DNA from: Parnassius smintheus behrii
Lineage: Eukaryota > Arthropoda > Insecta > Lepidoptera > Papilionidae
Assembly (NCBI GenBank): GCA_036936625.1
Contig: JAUPFT010000001.1
Location: 7,048,031-7,112,030, forward strand
Length of the DNA stretch: 64,000 nt
Direction: 5' to 3'
Under the pieces are notes generated by a model. That model was not told the DNA's origin, ran no database searches, and saw only the letters and a program-made list of their open reading frames with translations. This document shows positions 35,491-44,748 of the stretch, one piece after another. The position numbers and the translations under genes were made by a program. Numbering within the stretch: position 1 is the first letter of the stretch; every line of letters starts with the position of its first letter.

Positions 35491-36378
35491 ATGAGTGCGC
35501 CGTTTCCGCTTACGTCACAGAACGTGCCGCCTGTTAACGTGCCACCCGTTCAAGACATCCAGCCACCCGCGCAACCGCCCATCATGGCGCCAGGTGTAGA
35601 TGCAGTGTCCCTACAGTCTCGCCTCGCAGACTTTTGGACGGACCAGCCACGCGTATGGTTCGTACGCACGGAAGCTATCCTCGCACCTCAGAGGTTGAGT
35701 GATGAGGCGAAGTTTGACCTGGTCGTGTCTAAGCTAAGTAAGGAGGTTATCGCGCAAGTGACGGACATATTACTCAACCCGCCTCCTACCTACAAGTACG
35801 ACGCACTCAAAGCTCGGCTACTCCACATCTATGAGGAGTCAATGTCGAGGCAGATCGAGAAGCTTATGAGCGAGCTAGAGCTGGGCGACCAAAAACCATC
35901 TCAGCTGCTTCGGCGGATGCGTGAGCTCGCTACTGACAAGGTCCCTGATGAAACCCTTCGCGTCTTGTGGCAGGGTCGTCTTCCGACACAAGTCCGAGCC
36001 GTGCTAACTGTGTCCGACTCCAAGGACCTGGACAACCTAGCAGCAGTTGCAGATAACGTCATGGAAGCTGTGCGGCCTTCATATGCCGCCACCGCTACTT
36101 ACACCGTGCCAGCGCCAGCATCTACTACCGCCTATGACTTGGCCCTGTTGAGAGCTGAGGTGGCTAAAATAAAGGCTACCGTGGACCGGATCGATCAGCA
36201 GAGGTCGCGGTCCCGCGCCCCGGATCGCAATCGGCGTCGTTCACAGTCCAGGCGCCGTAGCAGTTCCTGCCGTCCCCGGAAGGAGAACTACTTATGCTTT
36301 TACCATTACAAGTTCCGAGAAAAGGCCAACAGGTGTACGAAGCCTTGCGCGTGGAAAACAACACAGCCGGAAAACTGA
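35491..36378 (+). CDS. gag: Gag protein of CsRn1-type Gypsy element
   Basis: Forms the particle that packages element RNA. I chose the ATG at 35491 (295 codons) over the GTG 21 bases upstream. The N-terminus is Pro-rich ('PPVNVPPVQDIQPPAQPPIM'). Residues about 45-190 form a helical Gag core ('SRLADFWTDQPRVWFVRTEA', 'ARLLHIYEESMSRQIEKLMS', 'WQGRLPTQVRAVL'). A basic Arg/Ser-rich stretch ('RSRAPDRNRRRSQSRRRSS') precedes a C-terminal Cys/His cluster, Cx2Hx9Cx3C ('CFYHYKFREKANRCTKPC'), the CHCC motif that replaces the usual CCHC knuckle in CsRn1-type elements. The last 85 bp overlap Pol, which is in the -1 frame. A GGAAAAC heptamer in the right phase lies directly before the Gag stop, but it is not a canonical slippery site. 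Confidence 0.9.
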   Translation: MSAPFPLTSQNVPPVNVPPVQDIQPPAQPPIMAPGVDAVSLQSRLADFWTDQPRVWFVRTEAILAPQRLSDEAKFDLVVSKLSKEVIAQVTDILLNPPPTYKYDALKARLLHIYEESMSRQIEKLMSELELGDQKPSQLLRRMRELATDKVPDETLRVLWQGRLPTQVRAVLTVSDSKDLDNLAAVADNVMEAVRPSYAATATYTVPAPASTTAYDLALLRAEVAKIKATVDRIDQQRSRSRAPDRNRRRSQSRRRSSSCRPRKENYLCFYHYKFREKANRCTKPCAWKTTQPEN

Positions 36379-39300
36379 GCAGCGAGGTACAGTCCGAGGG
36401 TCTTCAGGTCTGTACCGTTTTTCCATTCAATCGTTTGTGTGTGTCAGACAGTAACTCCGGACTTAGATTTTTAGTTGACACCGGTGCCAATGTGTCTGTT
36501 TTACCAGCCGCGAGAAAAGATCGTCTAAATCAGTGTAGTGCATATAAATTATACGCAGCTAATGGCAATGAAATCGCAACTTACGGTACCAAGACAATAG
36601 TGTTAAACTTAAACTTACGCCGACTTTATCGTTGGGAATTCGTTGTAGCAGATGTCAAACAACCAATTTTGGGCGCCGATTTTTTAGCGTACCACAAATT
36701 ATTAGTTGATTTAAACGCGCGTAAATTAATAGATAAAACTACAGAATTGAATGTTTCGGCATCTGTTGTCAATGTATCTCAACCTAGTGTTAAAACTATT
36801 GATGTAAATCATCCATATCAGGATTTATTGTTAAAGTATCCGGACATCACTAAACCAGCGTCATTCCGAGAAACTGCGAAACACGATGTCGTCCACTATA
36901 TCGAGACCTCTGGCCCGCCCATGCACGCGAAAGCGCGCACGTTGCCACCTGACAGGTATAAAAAAGTTAAAGAAGAATTTCGCATCATGCAGGAACTGGG
37001 CATCTGTCGTCCTTCAAAGAGCGCGTGGGCTAGTCCGCTCCATGTAGTTCCTAAAAAAAATGGAGATATAAGACCTTGTGGGGACTATCGCCAGCTGAAT
37101 GCGATAACAAAGCCCGACAGATACCCGATTCCTCGCTTGAACGATTTTACTTTTATTCTTCCGGATAAAAAGATATTTTCAAAATTAGACATCAATAGAA
37201 GTTATCATTTTATACCTGTCGCACCAGGTGACGTGGAGAAAACCGCTATCATAACACCATTCGGACTTTTCGAGTTTCCTCGAATGACCTTCGGTTTGCG
37301 CGGAGCAGCACAAACCTTCCAGCGCTTTATGAACTCCATTTTACAAGGTCTTGATTTTGTCTTTTGTTATTTAGACGACTTACTTATAGCTAGTGACAAC
37401 GAAGTTCAACACAGGCAACATTTAGAAATTATTTTTAAAAGGCTTAATAAATATGGAATTTCGATTAATTTGGCAAAATGTCGTTTCGGACAAACTAAAC
37501 TAGAATTTTTGGGACACGAGATTAGTACCGACGGCGTCAGGCCGTTGCAAGATAAGGTTCAGGCAATTGTGGAATTTCCGAAGCCGAAAACTGTTGCAGA
37601 GCTAAGACGTTTTCTCGGTATGGTCAATTTTTATCGAGCTCATCTTCCTAACGCAACTTTATATCTAACAGAATTAAATAAATATCTTAAAAGCTCAAAG
37701 AAAAATGATAAGACTCCCATCGTCTGGACGGAGAGTGCGAACGAAGCATTTACGCAATGTAAGGCAGGTCTCACACAGGCCGCTACATTGACGTACCCTA
37801 GAGTGGGTTCCGAACTCGCTTTAATGACTGATGCATCCAATATATGCGTGGGAGCAGTCTTGCAACAAAAGGAAGGAGATAGCTGGAAACCATTGGGCTA
37901 TTTCTCAAAAAAATTGACCACCACCCAACAGCGATATAGCACATACGATCGCGAGTTGCTCGCTATATACTTAGCTATAAAACATTTTCGGAAATTATTT
38001 GAAGGGCAAGAAATAACCGTGTATACGGACCATAAACCTTTAACTTTTGCATTTCAAAAGGTAGGACGCGATGAAAGCGAAACGCCTCGGAGAACGAGAC
38101 ATTTAGCTTTCATAAGTGAGTTCACTACAAATATAAAACATATAACCGGTACGAATAACATCGTAGCTGACACCTTATCGCGCATCGAAGCCGTGACTAT
38201 GCCAACTGCGTTGAATTTCGATGACATTGCAAATGAGCAGCGTAGCGACAGTTATATCATGAATGTTATGTCTGGTTTAAATACCGATAATATTTTGTTA
38301 AAGGAACTAGTTATACCTATGTTAAATAAGTCTATTTTTTGTGAGATGTCTACTGATACAGCTCGTCCGTACCTACCGGAAAAGTTTCGACGCCTAGCTT
38401 TTGATAGTTTACATAATTTGAGCCATCCTGGAATTCGTTCTACGCGAAAGATGTTAGCCAAAAAGTATTTCTGGCCTAGTATGAATCGTGATGTTTCTTT
38501 GTGGGCAAAAACGTGCATACAATGTCAACGTTCTAAAGTTAACAGACATACGGTATCGAATCTGACTAAGTTTCCGGAAGTAGAGCGTTTTGAGCATTTG
38601 CACGTCGATATCGTTGGCCCTCTTGAGATCTCTCCAGATGGTTATAGATACTTACTTACGATAATTGATAGGAGGACCAGGTGGCCTGAAGCTTTTCCGT
38701 TACGAGACATTACGGCAGAAACTGTTGCCAAACATTTATATGAAGGTTGGATTTGTCGTTACGGTTGCCCGATAAAGGTAGCTAGCGACCAAGGTCGCCA
38801 GTTTGAGAGTAGTCTTTTTAACCAGCTGTTAAAAATGTTGGGGGTTAATAGAATTCGAACTACTCCTTATCATCCGCAAAGCAATGGCGCAGTTGAACGT
38901 TGGCATCGTTCTTTAAAAGCAGCACTTTCAGCTCGCCTGTCACATGGGTCCTGGGTGGAAGAGCTACCCACAGTATTACTGGGGCTTCGCGCGGCCGCCC
39001 GCAGCGACTCAGGGGTTAGCGCCGCCGAGTTAACGTTCGGACGAAACTTGCGTCTACCGGGAGACTTTTATGACAGCTTTTCGAACAACCGTAACGTCAA
39101 TGATTATTGTTTAGTGGATAAGATTAGAGATACTATTAGTAGTTATAAGCCTACATCCGACGATTCACGTAACTGTCATAGTCTTTTTGTGCACAAGGAC
39201 TTACGTAACTGTGAATATGTCTTTGTTAGGGACGATTCAATACGTAAACCTTTGAAACCACCCTACGACGGTCCGTACCGCGTGATAAAAAGGGGCTCAA

Positions 39301-39575
39301 AGGTTTACCTAATTCAATTACCCGATAGACAGGTACATATTTCTATCGACAGATTAAAGCCTGCATATGTATTAAAGGAATGTGATGGTAACGAAGCAAC
39401 GCCACGCCAAAGTAACGCTGACAACGCAGCGGATGTTGCACCTGCGCATGTACGGTTCCCGTTACCACCGTCCACACCGCTGACGTCGTTGTTACCCGGC
39501 CCGAGCAACCCGATAACCGTGAAAACAACGCGAAGTGGTCGGATTGTTAAGTTACCTTCACGATTTATAAGCTAG
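36294..39575 (+). CDS. pol: Pol polyprotein of CsRn1-type Gypsy element (PR-RT-RNase H-IN)
   Basis: An open frame of 1093 codons from the ATG at 36294, probably expressed by -1 frameshifting from Gag. Protease: 'FLVDTGANVSVLPA', with catalytic Asp at residue 62. RT: 'KKNGDIRPCGDYRQLN', 'FSKLDI' (Asp 299), 'FGLRGAAQTFQRFM', 'YLDDLLIAS' (359-367). RNase H: 'LMTDASNICVGAVLQQ', 'YDRELLAIYLAIKHFRK', 'VYTDHKPLTFA'. Integrase: HHCC zinc site ('HNLSHPGIRSTRKML' to 'CIQCQRSK'), then 'HVDIVGPL', 'ASDQGRQFES' and 'HPQSNGAVERWHRSLK' with the DDE residues, and a GPY-like C-terminus ('PPYDGPYRVIKRG'). All catalytic residues I can check are present. One oddity is 'LDINRSYHFIPVAP', where Gln is usual at the Phe. 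Confidence 0.95.
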   Translation: MLLPLQVPRKGQQVYEALRVENNTAGKLSSEVQSEGLQVCTVFPFNRLCVSDSNSGLRFLVDTGANVSVLPAARKDRLNQCSAYKLYAANGNEIATYGTKTIVLNLNLRRLYRWEFVVADVKQPILGADFLAYHKLLVDLNARKLIDKTTELNVSASVVNVSQPSVKTIDVNHPYQDLLLKYPDITKPASFRETAKHDVVHYIETSGPPMHAKARTLPPDRYKKVKEEFRIMQELGICRPSKSAWASPLHVVPKKNGDIRPCGDYRQLNAITKPDRYPIPRLNDFTFILPDKKIFSKLDINRSYHFIPVAPGDVEKTAIITPFGLFEFPRMTFGLRGAAQTFQRFMNSILQGLDFVFCYLDDLLIASDNEVQHRQHLEIIFKRLNKYGISINLAKCRFGQTKLEFLGHEISTDGVRPLQDKVQAIVEFPKPKTVAELRRFLGMVNFYRAHLPNATLYLTELNKYLKSSKKNDKTPIVWTESANEAFTQCKAGLTQAATLTYPRVGSELALMTDASNICVGAVLQQKEGDSWKPLGYFSKKLTTTQQRYSTYDRELLAIYLAIKHFRKLFEGQEITVYTDHKPLTFAFQKVGRDESETPRRTRHLAFISEFTTNIKHITGTNNIVADTLSRIEAVTMPTALNFDDIANEQRSDSYIMNVMSGLNTDNILLKELVIPMLNKSIFCEMSTDTARPYLPEKFRRLAFDSLHNLSHPGIRSTRKMLAKKYFWPSMNRDVSLWAKTCIQCQRSKVNRHTVSNLTKFPEVERFEHLHVDIVGPLEISPDGYRYLLTIIDRRTRWPEAFPLRDITAETVAKHLYEGWICRYGCPIKVASDQGRQFESSLFNQLLKMLGVNRIRTTPYHPQSNGAVERWHRSLKAALSARLSHGSWVEELPTVLLGLRAAARSDSGVSAAELTFGRNLRLPGDFYDSFSNNRNVNDYCLVDKIRDTISSYKPTSDDSRNCHSLFVHKDLRNCEYVFVRDDSIRKPLKPPYDGPYRVIKRGSKVYLIQLPDRQVHISIDRLKPAYVLKECDGNEATPRQSNADNAADVAPAHVRFPLPPSTPLTSLLPGPSNPITVKTTRSGRIVKLPSRFIS

Positions 39576-39872
39576 TGTTAATATAAAATATATATTATAC
39601 AATTACATGTCTAAATGATAATCAGGTTTAGTTACTATGGATGTGAAAGTATTATTTGCATTGTCTAGTGCATAATATTTTCATTCAGGATATTCAAGTT
39701 ACATTATTTAAGTTGAATGTAATTGTAGAAGCATCGTGTTCAGTATTTTGCGTATACTGCACTTTCATATAGGCTCCAGGTAGTTAGTTTAGTTATAATG
39801 TATTTAATATAATTTCATTCGAAATACTTCCTTTGCGAAAGCATTAGCGCGATAAGTTTTACGATTTTTACT

Positions 39873-40199
39873 ATGGGTAATTTGCAAGAAAAACCAGTTA
39901 TTGTTTCTCAGGCTCAAAATACTGTAGAGAATAAAGTGGATAATTTTCAAACATGGTTATATGTGATAGCCAGTTTTATGGGGGCGATAATCCTGTACAC
40001 TATTTGGGTAAAGTTTAATAAGAAGTTCAAAAGCTGGCTTCGTCATCAAGTGTTAATGGCAGGCATTCCGATATCGGGCCAGAATATGGGTCAGATGATA
40101 GGTGCTTCTAGCACCAGTCTGCAGCATGTGCCCGCGCCCGCCGCGGCCGCCACCCCTTTCGCGGGGGTCTCCGTACAGCCCTGCGCACAAGCGCATTAG
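39873..40199 (+). CDS. Small transmembrane ORF in env position
   Basis: 108 codons from a genuine ATG, about 300 bp after Pol and 85 bp before the 3' LTR. The N-terminus MGNLQEKP has Gly at position 2 and resembles an N-myristoylation context (speculative). Residues about 28-46 ('WLYVIASFMGAIILYTIWV') form one hydrophobic membrane-spanning segment followed by a Lys/Arg-rich stretch ('KFNKKFKSWLRHQ'). The C-terminus is Ala/Pro-rich. It is far too short for a retroviral envelope protein and shows no signal peptide or furin site. The intact frame in a young element suggests it may be used. Function unknown: a membrane-associated accessory protein is inference only. Confidence 0.6.
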   Translation: MGNLQEKPVIVSQAQNTVENKVDNFQTWLYVIASFMGAIILYTIWVKFNKKFKSWLRHQVLMAGIPISGQNMGQMIGASSTSLQHVPAPAAAATPFAGVSVQPCAQAH

Positions 40200-40268
40200 C
40201 AAGTTTTTGTTGTTAGTTTTAAGTTTATATTCATTGTATAGTTTTAAGTTTTTTGTATTCAATTGTTG

Positions 40269-40280
40269 TAAAGGGGGAAG
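40269..40280 (+). promoter_or_regulatory. Polypurine tract
   Basis: A purine run including AAAGGGGGAAG just before the 3' LTR (TGTAGG at 40284). It primes plus-strand DNA synthesis in LTR retroelements. Confidence 0.85.
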
Positions 40281-40283
40281 TAT

Positions 40284-40483
40284 TGTAGGTGTGCCGCGCA
40301 CACACATGTAAACTTCGCAACGTTGTATTGTAACTATATTATGTAGTGAATAAGATTTTTCAGGCAGTCACTAGTTGCCCGCCAACTGTATGGCACGTTT
40401 CGCTATAATAAATATATATTAGTAAAAGAATTCACCTTTCATTATGGTCACCAATAGGCACCCCTACGGAGTCAGCTCCTAAA
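40284..40483 (+). repeat. 3' LTR of CsRn1-type element
   Basis: Offset by exactly 5,100 bp from the 5' LTR over its whole length; I see no mismatch between them. Confidence 0.93.
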
Positions 40484-40487
40484 CATC

Positions 40488-40607
40488 ATTGCTGTTATCA
40501 GGAAGATGCTGCTGCCCATCTCCTGCCTGTCTCCCTCTGTCGCCTCTTACGACACCCACGGGAAGATATGGGGTAGTGGATATTCTCAACCGCCACTACA
40601 CGGCCAA
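40488..40607 (-). mobile_element. RTE LINE, 5' leader (other side of nested Gypsy)
   Basis: On the minus strand it carries the RTE leader ('CCCGTGGGTGTCGTAAGAGG' region at 40545-40565 and 'GGGCAGCAGCATCTTCCTGA' at 40495-40515). It is contiguous with 35183 once the Gypsy insertion is removed. The RTE TSD lies at 40608-40619. Confidence 0.88.
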
Positions 40608-41154
40608 AAAAAATTGTTTACTTTTAATAATTTGCAGGGATTTAATAAAATTGTTTTTTTAAGTAAAGCTTCTCTACGCACGCTCGACTTGGGAAGAAAG
40701 CTGTTGAATGCGTGACAAAAGCGTTACGAAAAGTGTGATCGGGCGAGGAGAACGGGAGTTGAGTGGGGGATAGAAGCAAGAGAGCGCAGTGCACACGCAC
40801 ATTTTCTTTCCCTCTTTCTCTCATAGCCAGTAGTTATTTTATGTAATTTTATTTCGTTTTCAACAATTTTATTAAATATTCTACGTTAAAAGTAGATACA
40901 ATTGTAACATTAATTTCAAGTTAATGATTTGTGAATTTTCGGGTGAATAATAACAAATCATGTAAGGAAGCCGATGGTAAATTTAAATATTTGTAGAAAA
41001 TTAATATACGTTAAAATTCAGTCTGGAAATCATTATTATTTGGAAAAATGGTCTTTCTATCATGACAAAAGGAGGAAGGTGCCGTTTGTCAATAGCAATA
41101 ATTGTTAACTTATTTTTTGATTACAGTAGAAACGCAGAATACAATCAGCGTAAA

Positions 41155-41403
41155 ATAGTAGCTTAACATTGTTTCGTATAGTTAGTGTAGGAGAACCGGA
41201 TACCCCTTTTAGTGGAAATGAGACATTCCATCTTGGTCCTCACGAGTAGACTAAAGACTAGAGTAATCCTATAAAAAAAGATAAAGCATCAGCATTTTGA
41301 TTAGTAGTCGAGGATAGTTATATATCGCTATGGGCCTAAGCAACTACTTACCATCAGGTGGACTGTGAGCCCGTTTTTCATCCTTATCCTATATAAAAAA
41401 GAG
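41155..41403 (+). mobile_element. SINE copy with LINE-like tail (plus strand)
   Basis: Matches, in order, the reverse complement of 47941-48200: 'AGTAGCTTAA', 'GAGAACCGGA', 'CATTCCATCTT' and 'CTTACCATCAGGTGGACTGTG', ending 'ATCCTATATAAAAAA'. The 5' end ('CGTGGTAGAGCC') is missing. A short unrelated insertion lies near 41245-41290. Confidence 0.7.
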
Positions 41404-41819
41404 TAATCGATATTGGTAGTAGTGTTAATAATACACTATATATGTAAAAACACTGTCTGATCTGTTAAGGATTTTTATGATGTAGTGATATGATTATGTT
41501 CATGTAAACGTTTTCGTAGAATAAATAAAGAAAATTGCGCGTGTTATCGTAAATACTCTTAAGAAGTGAAACTTCTTTAGGAAATATCATTTTATATTAT
41601 TTTATATATTGTATAAATAATAGTATACTTATACGATTCATAAGTTTCAAGAAAACGTTTTTGAAAGCGGACAATAGTATGATAACATAAGTTATGTATT
41701 TCACGGAGATATTGCTAACCATCAACATAAAAGCCGATCCATTTTTCTTTATAATAAAACGAACAAACGTCATAATATAGATCATTTCTGTAAGCTATCG
41801 TTCATTTTATTTTAGCCTG

Positions 41820-42173
41820 TCAAAAGTATACTGCTAAATATAAGCTTTCCCAATAAATTGATTCATAGGGGGGAAATTTGCCATAGTTGCCACCCGTGGC
41901 AAATTTGGTCTCCATTTCGTAATCTGAGTCGGAGTCTGAGTCGGCATCCGAGTAGGCCGTAGAGAGGCTGCGGGTTGACATCTCGAAGGGCACGCGGGAA
42001 ACTGCGTCATTTTTAGACGCGGACGAAGCAGGTGAGATCGTGTCAGAGGGAAGGTAAAGGGGGTTAACCTCATGATAAATCGGCGCGTCCTTGTGTTGCC
42101 TAATGAATACCGCCCATATGTCAGGGAAAGCTTTACGCATGAAATCCGCGAGTTCGTCTTTTGAGAACAACGC
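41820..42173 (-). CDS. Unidentified ORF, possible LINE ORF1 fragment
   Basis: About 117 codons from the second ATG ('MALFSKDELADFMRKAFPDI'), with a Ser/Asp-rich middle ('SDADSDSDSDYEM'). The upstream ATG of the longer frame sits beyond a sequence that looks like a splice-site pair and is less likely. Near the C-terminus 'ATGGNYGKFPP' resembles 'KRGNYGKYPP' in the RTE leader at 35130, which suggests a retroelement-derived frame. No domain was recognised. The composition is protein-like, so it could also be an orphan exon. Function unknown. Confidence 0.35.
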   Translation of the reverse strand, partial: ALFSKDELADFMRKAFPDIWAVFIRQHKDAPIYHEVNPLYLPSDTISPASSASKNDAVSRVPFEMSTRSLSTAYSDADSDSDSDYEMETKFATGGNYGKFPPYESIYWESLYLAVYF

Positions 42174-42645
42174 CATTTGTTTTATGCTAACACTGTTAAC
42201 ACAGGTGAGTACCATGCCCTCCCACCTAGCGCGTTTGTACGCTAGGGTGTGTATCTATCTTGTTGCCTAATGTAACAAGCAACACAGAAATTAAATTAAG
42301 ATAGTTGACTGCCTCTAAGACAGTGAGGGTGTTACACTCTTCTTACGGTTTACCGAAAACCAGGAAGCCAGGAAGGAGAATTACGCATAAACACTCTTTG
42401 CACCACAACAATCGTCGGATAAACTTCACTTGTGAGACCGCTATTACCCGGAACAACGTGCTTCGCGCATCACAATATGAGCACCAATACGCTCACCAAA
42501 TACACAGAACAAAACAGTAGCCGGGTATAAGGTATACTTAATATATTTGCGCATTTGAACTGGTATAAAAGAGTGACAAGAGTGACCTCGACCGACACGT
42601 TCGGAGTTCACCGAGCTCAAGGCAGGAAATGATCATATATCTCGA

Positions 42646-42701
42646 GCCAACCCGTTCGCGCAACAGTCATAATAAAGCTGCAGCGTGGCTCTACCACGAA
42701 A
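42646..42701 (-). mobile_element. SINE 5'-end fragment
   Basis: The reverse complement starts 'CGTGGTAGAGCCACGCTGCAG', like the start of the SINE at 48262. Only about 55 bp are kept. Confidence 0.6.
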
Positions 42702-43670
42702 AAAACTAATTAGGCTTAAGTTAAGATAAGAGGTATCTTATTCTTCAACACTTATATTGCTTTTATATAATTATTTTGAAGTTCGTTCTTAGCAACTGCC
42801 ACTTCTCATCTAGTTTATAAATTATTAGCTAGTTTTTCAGTACCTACTTATATTAATATTTAAAGGTATACTGATCTTTCGGAACTTTATATCAGTTTTT
42901 GTAGTGTGTATTAATACGTACATTATTTCTATATACAATTATTAAAAAAATATTTAAAAGTATGTTATAAAGAAGGTAATAAAATAAATAAACGTGGCAA
43001 TTGAGGAACAGTGACTTTATTTGTACAAGGTTGTAATCTCACATAAAAACTATATATAAATAAACTAGGGTGTGTAGTTGCTGCTAATCCTCTTACTCTT
43101 TAGATATTGCATCATCAGATGTTTATCTATTTCGCTCATTCAGCGCTGATATAAAAGGAAAAAGTATCAAAATAATGAGAGGTTTCAACGGCGGTTGAAG
43201 AATTATTTGGCTTTTCGAGACACGGTGTTGTAACACTGCCATCTTTCAGAATCCGAGTCTCTTATGAAAACTTCTGAAAATAAAACTAAATAAATGTTTT
43301 TTGATTGACCCGGCAATCGAAGCCGGGACCACATAATCAGCAGCCATATTGATTAAATACATATTTCAAGCTACTTTTAAACAACGCTCGTTGTGCAAAT
43401 AAAATTAGGGTTTTTAAAAGCGCTCTTAATTATTTTTATTTTAGCAATTCAATGAATGCACACTTCGTATTATGGAACAAACAAATTATTAGGGAAGTTT
43501 TTTCCAGTAAATAGTTGTAAAAAGATCTCATTTATTTATTGCAGTCGTTAAATACCCTCACTGAAACCATTTATTAGAAAGCATGGCATTTATTTTAGAT
43601 CAAGTTTTATTTCAGATCGACACCAGAAAGCAGAACCCAATTTAAATTTATTTTAGTAATATTTTTTATA
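42702..43670. other. AT-rich intergenic DNA
   Basis: No genes recognised. At 43303-43330 'TTGACCCGGCAATCGAAGCCGGG' forms a small GC stem that stands out but matches nothing else in the window. Confidence 0.4.
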
Positions 43671-43822
43671 TAATAAGGGTGACAAAAGAACATATGTATA
43701 TCTTGTAGACTATACAGTCTACAAGATGTAAAGTGGTTGCTGTGGATGATTGTCAACCACGTCTATCCTCGATAAAGAGTAAAAATGTTTTGTCGCCCCT
43801 TGTAGTGACTGTGTAAGACGGG
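43671..43822 (-). mobile_element. SINE, 3' half (split by insertion)
   Basis: Corresponds to the tail-side half of the SINE at 47941-48262 ('ATAAGGGTGACAAAAGAACA', 'GTGGTTGCTGTGG', 'CTATCCTCGATAAAGAG'). A local inverted repeat, 'ATCTTGTAGACTATACAGTCTACAAGAT', replaces part of it near 43700-43728. The other half resumes at 44128. Confidence 0.65.
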
Positions 43823-44112
43823 ACAATATGCGAGGGTGGATATTCACTACCGCATATCTTTCCGTGGGTACCGTAAGAGACTACTGAAGGCTACTGAAGG
43901 AATGAAGGAAGAAAGAGACTACTGAAGGAATACAACAAATCACGGACAGCAGCGTTTTCCTAATAACAACTAAAATATAAAAAGCTGCGGTTGCTAATTT
44001 GCCTGCCCAGTGTGGCTGCTATGGCGAATATGAGTCAATCTATGGGAAAAACTTTGTTTAGTAGTGGACTTTTGAAAGGCTTCAATGGTAACGGTAACAG
44101 TTTTTGCCCCTA
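43823..44112 (+). mobile_element. RTE deletion derivative nested in SINE
   Basis: 5' leader blocks ('GGATATTCACTACCGCATAT', 'CCGTGGGTACCGTAAGAGAC', 'GACAGCAGCGTTTTCCTAAT', 'GTTGCTAATTTGCCTGCCCA') are joined directly to the 3' end ('TAGTAGTGGACTTTTGAAAG'). A 13-bp motif (AGACTACTGAAGG) is repeated around 43888-43930. There is no coding sequence. It interrupts the SINE of 43671-44312. Confidence 0.7.
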
Positions 44113-44127
44113 AATAGTATATATATA

Positions 44128-44312
44128 ATGAAGAGTAAAAAAGTCTACGGTTCTTTACATTCACCATACGAAAGAAGGCATCATTTAACTGCTAATTTAT
44201 GGTGATATTCTGAGATAGCGTGGTCCTTCCCCGGTCTAATTTTCCCATAGCTGAGCATCTAACTGCAACAATATCCAACAATATTGTAGTAGTAGTGCGG
44301 CTCTACAATGTT
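44128..44312 (-). mobile_element. SINE, 5' half (split by insertion)
   Basis: Continues the SINE from 43822: 'ACGGTTCTTTACATTCACCA', 'AGCGTGGTCCTTCCCCGGTC' and 'GTGCGGCTCTAC'. Diverged from copy 47941-48262. Confidence 0.65.
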
Positions 44313-44748
44313 AAATACGAGTATTATTACTAATAAAGCATAAAATACAGAAATAACAAGATGTTTCTCGTTTCTTTTATTTACATAATATTTAAAAAAA
44401 ATATTTTTCTTTCTCTTCTAGTTTGTCCTGTCTGCACTTTAGCTAATTTGAAATACACGGTTTCCGCAGTGCATGGATTAATATTAAACTAAATCAACAA
44501 ATTAAGTTGGAGTTGTCTCTTTCAGATATAATACAGTGGCTGATTAATTAGCAATTCACTTTATTTTTGCTATGAGGTATCCTTAATTGCGTTTGCGTCG
44601 ATTAAATTCCTCTCCGCGAATGTTGTGAAAATAAGTTTATTTATACAATCTTATTGTAAAATTTGCTGATAAATATATCATCTTATTTATTAAGCACTAT
44701 TCTGTTTAGTTAATTACTACTGGTATTCTTTACACTTACATATATCAT

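Larger units (their letters stand above)
35184..40483 (+). mobile_element. Complete Ty3/Gypsy LTR retrotransposon, CsRn1/Kabuki-type
   Basis: 5.3 kb: 200-bp LTRs, PBS, Gag, Pol, a small third ORF and a polypurine tract. Flanking CATC repeats at 35180-35183 and 40484-40487 are a 4-bp TSD. The two LTRs look identical base for base. The CsRn1-type assignment rests on the tRNA-Trp primer site and the Cx2Hx9Cx3C Gag motif, both known marks of that clade. The reading frames are open, so it is probably young and possibly still competent. It sits inside the leader of an RTE LINE on the opposite strand. Confidence 0.92.

Noticed and set aside
42305..42520. 71-codon open frame rich in His/Arg
   Set aside because: No recognised domain. 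Similar frames are expected by chance in the GC-richer stretch here.
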